Both the position numbers and the translations under genes were made by a program. DNA of 64,000 bases. Source: an uncultured Alphaproteobacteria bacterium. Its GTDB lineage: Bacteria; Pseudomonadota; Alphaproteobacteria; RF32; CAG-239. Numbering within the stretch: position 1 is the stretch's first letter; the number at the start of each line of letters is the position of its first letter. Positions 60,121 to 64,000 of the stretch are shown here, in pieces. The stretch is taken from contig CAKQLP010000002.1 in NCBI GenBank assembly GCA_934254675.1, positions 62,001 to 126,000 on the forward strand. Direction: 5' to 3'. Below the pieces are notes generated by a model, which worked only from the letters and a program-made list of their open reading frames with translations, did no database searches and was not told the origin of the DNA.

Positions 60121-61710
60121 TTATTTGTTTGGGTTTAACGGATCTTTTTCATCGGCTAACAAATCCTCAACCGATATTTTATGGTTTTCCGACGAAGGAT
60201 TGTCTTTCAAAATATCTAAATCCGCTAATTCATTTGCCAAATTATCATTAAAAATAGTATCTAATTTTACTTCATTTTCTTTTTCTTCTTGCGAAATATT
60301 TAGCGTAGGTTTTGCATCTTTTTCATTAAAATAGTCAGCCGGCGGATTGAATGGATCTGTTGCTTCAAATGAAGTTTCTTCAAAATAAGGTTCATGTTGA
60401 ACAGAACTATCTGTTTTTTGTGATAAATTTTGCGAAATTTCATCAAAATGAGGTTCATTGTTTGGTGTTTTTGATGAAGTATCAGGGGGCAGAAGAGGTG
60501 TGTTCTCTAAACTTGTAAGAGTTGCTGGTTCTGCTGTAATATCACTGTTAGAATCTTGGTCTTTGAATGACATGAATTCTTGTTGTGCATTCTTAATTTC
60601 TGTGGACAAAGGTTCTTCCCAAGGCAATTTTTCTTCTTTTTGAGCAACATCGTCGGCAACATTGTCTTCAATAATGACTTCTTCTTGATGCTCAGTTTTA
60701 TCATCAGCTTCAGGAGAAAGCGGGTTTTCTTGTAATGGAGAGTTTAACAATTCATCAATTCGCTGCTCGTTTTCTTGAATTACATCCTCGTCTTCTTCCA
60801 CTTCAACAGGAATATCAGTTGATTTTTCCTCAGAATCATTTTGTTTTTGAGTAAATCGTTCGTCATAAAAATCTGCAATAGATTGCGGCTGTGGTTCATT
60901 GGCTTTTTCTGGTAAAGGTGTTTCCATAGCGTCCGAAAACGTAGTTTGTTTTTTGTCGGAAGAAGATTGCGCCAAAGTGTCTGATTGTTGGTTTGCAAGC
61001 TGTGAATTATCAGCTCGAGCAAGTAGAATTTTTTGGAGTATATCTTTTATTTCATTGTCAATATCGGTGTGACTTTGAATACTTGTTGTAACATTGTGGC
61101 TGATTTGATTGACAACATCCAATAAGCGTCCATTTAAATCATTGATATCTGAACTTAATCGTGAAACAGTACTAACAAGAACGGCAAAATTTCCAGAATG
61201 TCCTGCGTTACGTTCAATTTCTTTAGCATTTTCAGTTTTTATATTTCCCACATATTCGGATATTTGTTCGCAAATGGCAATAAGTTGATTTAATGTTGTT
61301 TGTAAATTTGTTGTGTTTTCAGTTGAATTATTAGTCAGTGAATTTAAGCCGTTGTTAAGTATCTGAAAGTGATTTTCAAGCAATAAGTTTGTTCTGTCTT
61401 CAGCCGAAGATATATGTGATAAAATATCGGGAATTTTGTTTTGTTCTGTATTGTTTTCTAATGAGCCGTTTTGCAAAGAACGAATAAACAATTCTCCGAT
61501 ACCTTTGTTTTGATAAGCGTCAAAAGTAAGAAATAAAAGTGCAAAGACGAGAGATGAAATAAGAAAAACTATCAATGCAATATTGGCAATCAGCAAGTTT
61601 GATGTTTCTTGGGTTAATTGATATTGATAAGTGTAGTACAAAAAAACGCCAAAAACAATGGCTGATAAAACTCCGCTGAAAAATTTTATCAAAGTTGCCG
61701 CAAATTTCAT
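60121..61710 (-). CDS. Large acidic membrane-anchored protein, unknown
   Basis: 529 residues. GGAGAAAC before the ATG. Two N-terminal helices (GVLSAIVFGVFLYYTY and LLIANIALIVFLISSLVFALLFL); then a helical region (~85-220) with coiled-coil, receptor-like heptads (TTLNQLIAICEQISEYVGNIK, VSTVSRLSSDINDLNG) and a long, acidic, Pro/Glu/Gln-rich, probably disordered cytosolic part to the end. No family recognised. Ends 15 bases before hydG's start. Confidence 0.65.
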   Translation of the reverse strand: MKFAATLIKFFSGVLSAIVFGVFLYYTYQYQLTQETSNLLIANIALIVFLISSLVFALLFLTFDAYQNKGIGELFIRSLQNGSLENNTEQNKIPDILSHISSAEDRTNLLLENHFQILNNGLNSLTNNSTENTTNLQTTLNQLIAICEQISEYVGNIKTENAKEIERNAGHSGNFAVLVSTVSRLSSDINDLNGRLLDVVNQISHNVTTSIQSHTDIDNEIKDILQKILLARADNSQLANQQSDTLAQSSSDKKQTTFSDAMETPLPEKANEPQPQSIADFYDERFTQKQNDSEEKSTDIPVEVEEDEDVIQENEQRIDELLNSPLQENPLSPEADDKTEHQEEVIIEDNVADDVAQKEEKLPWEEPLSTEIKNAQQEFMSFKDQDSNSDITAEPATLTSLENTPLLPPDTSSKTPNNEPHFDEISQNLSQKTDSSVQHEPYFEETSFEATDPFNPPADYFNEKDAKPTLNISQEEKENEVKLDTIFNDNLANELADLDILKDNPSSENHKISVEDLLADEKDPLNPNK

Positions 61711-61754
61711 TAAGTTTCTCCAATTATTGTTAACTAATAAATACTATATAAAAA

Positions 61755-61794
61755 TATAAAGCAAACCAGATAAGAACGCAAGGTTTGCTTTATA
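61755..61794. terminator. Strong hairpin after prfC
   Basis: A 13-base perfect stem, TATAAAGCAAACC and complement. Ends the minus-strand prfC transcript. Confidence 0.75.
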
Positions 61795-61821
61795 CTTCTT
61801 AACAGCTTAACAATACAGATT

Positions 61822-63411
61822 TCAGATTGTTTGTTCGCGCGTTTTATGTAGTTCCAAATGCGGAAAATCTTCTTTTATTTTGCCTAAATGCCAAGCGTTG
61901 CGGGCTAAAAATACTTTTTGTCCGTCATAATCATCGGCAATATTCATTTGGTTGGTGTTATAAAATTTTTCCAATTCTGCTTTATCGGAACAGCTAACCC
62001 AACGAGCGGTATAATATTGAGTCGGCTCAAAAATAACGTCAATATTAAATTCGGTACGCAAGCGGTCGGCAATCACTTCAAATTGCAAAACTCCGACCAC
62101 GCCCACAATATATTCCGAACCGATTATCGGTTTGAATACGCTGGCTCCTCCTTCTTCAGCAATTTGTTGAAGAGCGTTTGATAAGTGCTTGGATTTTAAT
62201 GGGTCTTTGGCTCGTACGGATTTTAATAATTCTGGTGCGAAACTCGGAATTCCGGTATAATGCAATTTTTCACCTTCGGTTAGAGTGTCGCCAATTCGCA
62301 ACTGCCCATGGTTAGGAATACCGATAATATCACCGGCATAAGCATCTTCCGCCAATTCGCGCTCTTGCGCCAAAAACATTACCGGAGTTGGCACTTTTAT
62401 ATCTTTGCCGGTACGAACCTGAAGCAAACTCATACCGCGTTTGAAATGGCCGGAGCAAATTCGCATAAAAGCGATGCGGTCACGATGTTTTGGATCCATA
62501 TTGGCTTGAATTTTAAACACAAATCCTGTAACTTTTTTTTCATCAGCTGACACAATTCGCTCGACACTTGGGTGCGGGCGAGGGGTTGGAGCAAATTTGT
62601 GCAAACCATTCAGAACTTCGCGCACGCCGAAATTGTTGACGGCACTGCCGAAAAACACCGGTGTCAACGCGCCGGCCAAGTATAATTCCAAATCAAAAGC
62701 CGGACACAGTTCTCGAACCATTTCCACGTCTTCACGCAGTTTTTTTATGGCGTGAGCCGGCAAAAGTTCATCAAGTTTCGGGTCGTTTAACCCCTTGCAA
62801 GTTTCAACAGTGTCGTTGATTAAAGATTTGCTGCCGGTTTTGTTCATCAAAATCAACTGGTCGTTAATCAAATCATAACAGCCTAAAAAATCTTTGCCGC
62901 TACCAATCGGCCAACTTGCCGGCGTAACGTCCAAGGCCAACGTTTTTTCAATGTCGTCTAACAACTCAAACGGGTCCAAACCTTCTCGGTCAAGCTTGTT
63001 GATAAAAGTAATAATCGGAATGTTGCGCAAACGGCAGACTTCAAACAATTTTTTTGTTTGAGTTTCAATACCTTTCGCCGAGTCCAAAACCATCACCGCC
63101 GAGTCAACCGCCGTCAAAACACGATAAGTGTCTTCCGAAAAGTCTTCGTGTCCCGGAGTGTCCAACAGGTTAAATGTAATGTTGTCATAATCAAAGTTCA
63201 TTACTGAAGAAGCAACGGAAATTCCGCGTTCTTGCTCCACTTTCATCCAGTCAGAATGGGCGTGACGATTTTCACCGCGCGCTTTGACTGCGCCGGCTTG
63301 CTGAATGGCACCACCAAAAAGCAGTAATTTTTCGGTTAGGGTAGTCTTACCGGCATCCGGATGGGAAATTATGGCAAAAGTTTTGCGTTTGTTGACAATT
63401 TGTTCTGGCAT
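61822..63411 (-). CDS. prfC: Peptide chain release factor 3
   Basis: 529 residues from ATG 63411 (GAGG before it), the same length as E. coli RF3; upstream start at 63462 rejected. G domain SHPDAGKTTLTEKLL, RGISVASSVMNFDY, DTPGHEDFSEDTYR, NKLD. Domains 2-3 continue to the end. GTPase that recycles RF1/RF2. Confidence 0.95.
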   Translation of the reverse strand: MPEQIVNKRKTFAIISHPDAGKTTLTEKLLLFGGAIQQAGAVKARGENRHAHSDWMKVEQERGISVASSVMNFDYDNITFNLLDTPGHEDFSEDTYRVLTAVDSAVMVLDSAKGIETQTKKLFEVCRLRNIPIITFINKLDREGLDPFELLDDIEKTLALDVTPASWPIGSGKDFLGCYDLINDQLILMNKTGSKSLINDTVETCKGLNDPKLDELLPAHAIKKLREDVEMVRELCPAFDLELYLAGALTPVFFGSAVNNFGVREVLNGLHKFAPTPRPHPSVERIVSADEKKVTGFVFKIQANMDPKHRDRIAFMRICSGHFKRGMSLLQVRTGKDIKVPTPVMFLAQERELAEDAYAGDIIGIPNHGQLRIGDTLTEGEKLHYTGIPSFAPELLKSVRAKDPLKSKHLSNALQQIAEEGGASVFKPIIGSEYIVGVVGVLQFEVIADRLRTEFNIDVIFEPTQYYTARWVSCSDKAELEKFYNTNQMNIADDYDGQKVFLARNAWHLGKIKEDFPHLELHKTREQTI

Positions 63412-63546
63412 TTTAACCTCGTCTTTCTTTATTATGTGCAAGTTATAAACAAAAATAAGCAATTTGCAACATTTTTATGAAATTTTGCTTGATTTATAAA
63501 ATATTTTATGTTCTAATTCGCCGTAATTGGGATGTAATATCCTTGC

Positions 63547-63631
63547 GCGGGTATGGTGAAATTGGTAGACACGCCAGACTTAGGATCTGGTGCCGCGAGG
63601 CTTAAGAGTTCGAGTCTCTTTACCCGCACCA
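63547..63631 (+). tRNA. tRNA-Leu (anticodon TAG), CCA encoded
   Basis: GCGGGTA and TACCCGC acceptor arms; anticodon stem CCAGA/TCTGG with loop CTTAGGA (TAG); long variable arm; GTTCGAGTC. CCA at 63629-63631. Confidence 0.95.
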
Positions 63632-63687
63632 TCACTTTTCTTGGGTGATGAATGTTGAATAACAATTTATTTTTAGAGAAAATCACA

Positions 63688-64000
63688 ATGAACGTAAAAG
63701 AAGAAAAAACAAAAGGTTTGAATAAAAAGTACAATGTGACTTTGGCTGCTGCGGATTTTGCCAACGCTGTTGATAAAAAATTGGAACAGGTTGCCAAAAC
63801 TGTTAAATTAGCTGGGTTTAGAGCTGGTCATGCTCCAAAAGCTATGATTAATCAAAAATATCGTCCAAGTGTTTTAGGCGAAGTTCTTGATGATATGATT
63901 CGCGATGCCGTTAACGAGGTAATTGCCAATAACAAATTGCGTCCGGCTGTTACTCCAGATATTAAAATTGAAAAATTTGAAGATGGTAAAGATGTTGAAT
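63688..64000 (+). CDS. tig: Trigger factor, 3' end beyond window
   Basis: The first ~104 residues only. ATG 63688 after AGAGAAAA. N-terminal ribosome-binding domain with LAGFRAGHAPKAMI, the trigger-factor signature (GFRxGxxP), near residues 42-52. Chaperone at the exit tunnel. A tRNA-Leu lies just before. Confidence 0.92.
   Translation, partial: MNVKEEKTKGLNKKYNVTLAAADFANAVDKKLEQVAKTVKLAGFRAGHAPKAMINQKYRPSVLGEVLDDMIRDAVNEVIANNKLRPAVTPDIKIEKFEDGKDVE

Overview
The window is low-GC DNA, by eye well under 40% G+C, from a bacterium that looks alphaproteobacterial. The evidence is gene order and content: lspA, a DUF3035 lipoprotein and two M16 peptidases in a row; lepB-rnc-era; rplM-rpsI; and three type IV pilin-like proteins sharing the motif GRSMIEMLGVLAIIG. 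HydE and HydG, the [FeFe]-hydrogenase maturases, together with an L-lactate dehydrogenase point to fermentative anaerobic life. My best guess, an inference, is an uncultured gut or host-associated alphaproteobacterium.

Layout. 1-6.5 kb: a cut DUF3298-like gene, a field of short palindromic repeats, a pilin, small unknowns, deoB with a PgeF-like gene and an AmpD-like amidase, and two small envelope genes. 6.5-13.7 kb: a gene-free stretch with a long hairpin and tRNA-Thr, an ArsR regulator, then an accessory island of secreted proteins with duplicated leaders, a duplicated 3' end and gene remnants, a GH108 muramidase with an Asn/Gln-rich head, and an HMA protein with a Zn/Cd-type P-type ATPase behind an operator-like palindrome. 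13.8-22.8 kb: an autotransporter, hydE, a secreted acidic protein, an SPFH protein, and a pair very like chlamydial AaxB/AaxC (arginine decarboxylase and arginine/agmatine antiporter). 22.8-35 kb: a glycosyltransferase, an esterase, two genes lacking Shine-Dalgarno sites, tRNA-Leu, corA, lspA-DUF3035-M16-M16-pgi-mutL. 35-46.5 kb: uvrB and cysE, lepB-rnc-era, rplM-rpsI, gyrA. 46.5-50 kb: two pilin genes flanking tcdA. 50-64 kb: a glycosyltransferase, thrS, ldh, a tandem-repeat secreted protein, a guanine deaminase-like enzyme, a cupin-Rrf2 pair with palindromes at its promoter, a DUF5131 gene, hydG, a large acidic membrane protein, prfC, a second tRNA-Leu and the start of tig.

The most unusual finding is at the two pilin genes around 46.5-49.8 kb. 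Each has, upstream and on its own strand, a good ribosome-binding site and ATG, followed after eight codons by exactly seven CT dinucleotides. With seven repeats the reading frame stops at once (14-codon mini-ORF). With six or nine repeats it runs without a stop into the pilin frame. That is the layout of a slipped-strand phase-variation switch. The leader of each pilin frame is also built from short palindromic repeats read in frame, like Rickettsia palindromic elements. A second notable feature is the 7.4-10.2 kb island, where signal-peptide DNA is nearly identical between genes, the mature proteins differ, and an orphan copy of one gene's 3' end survives.
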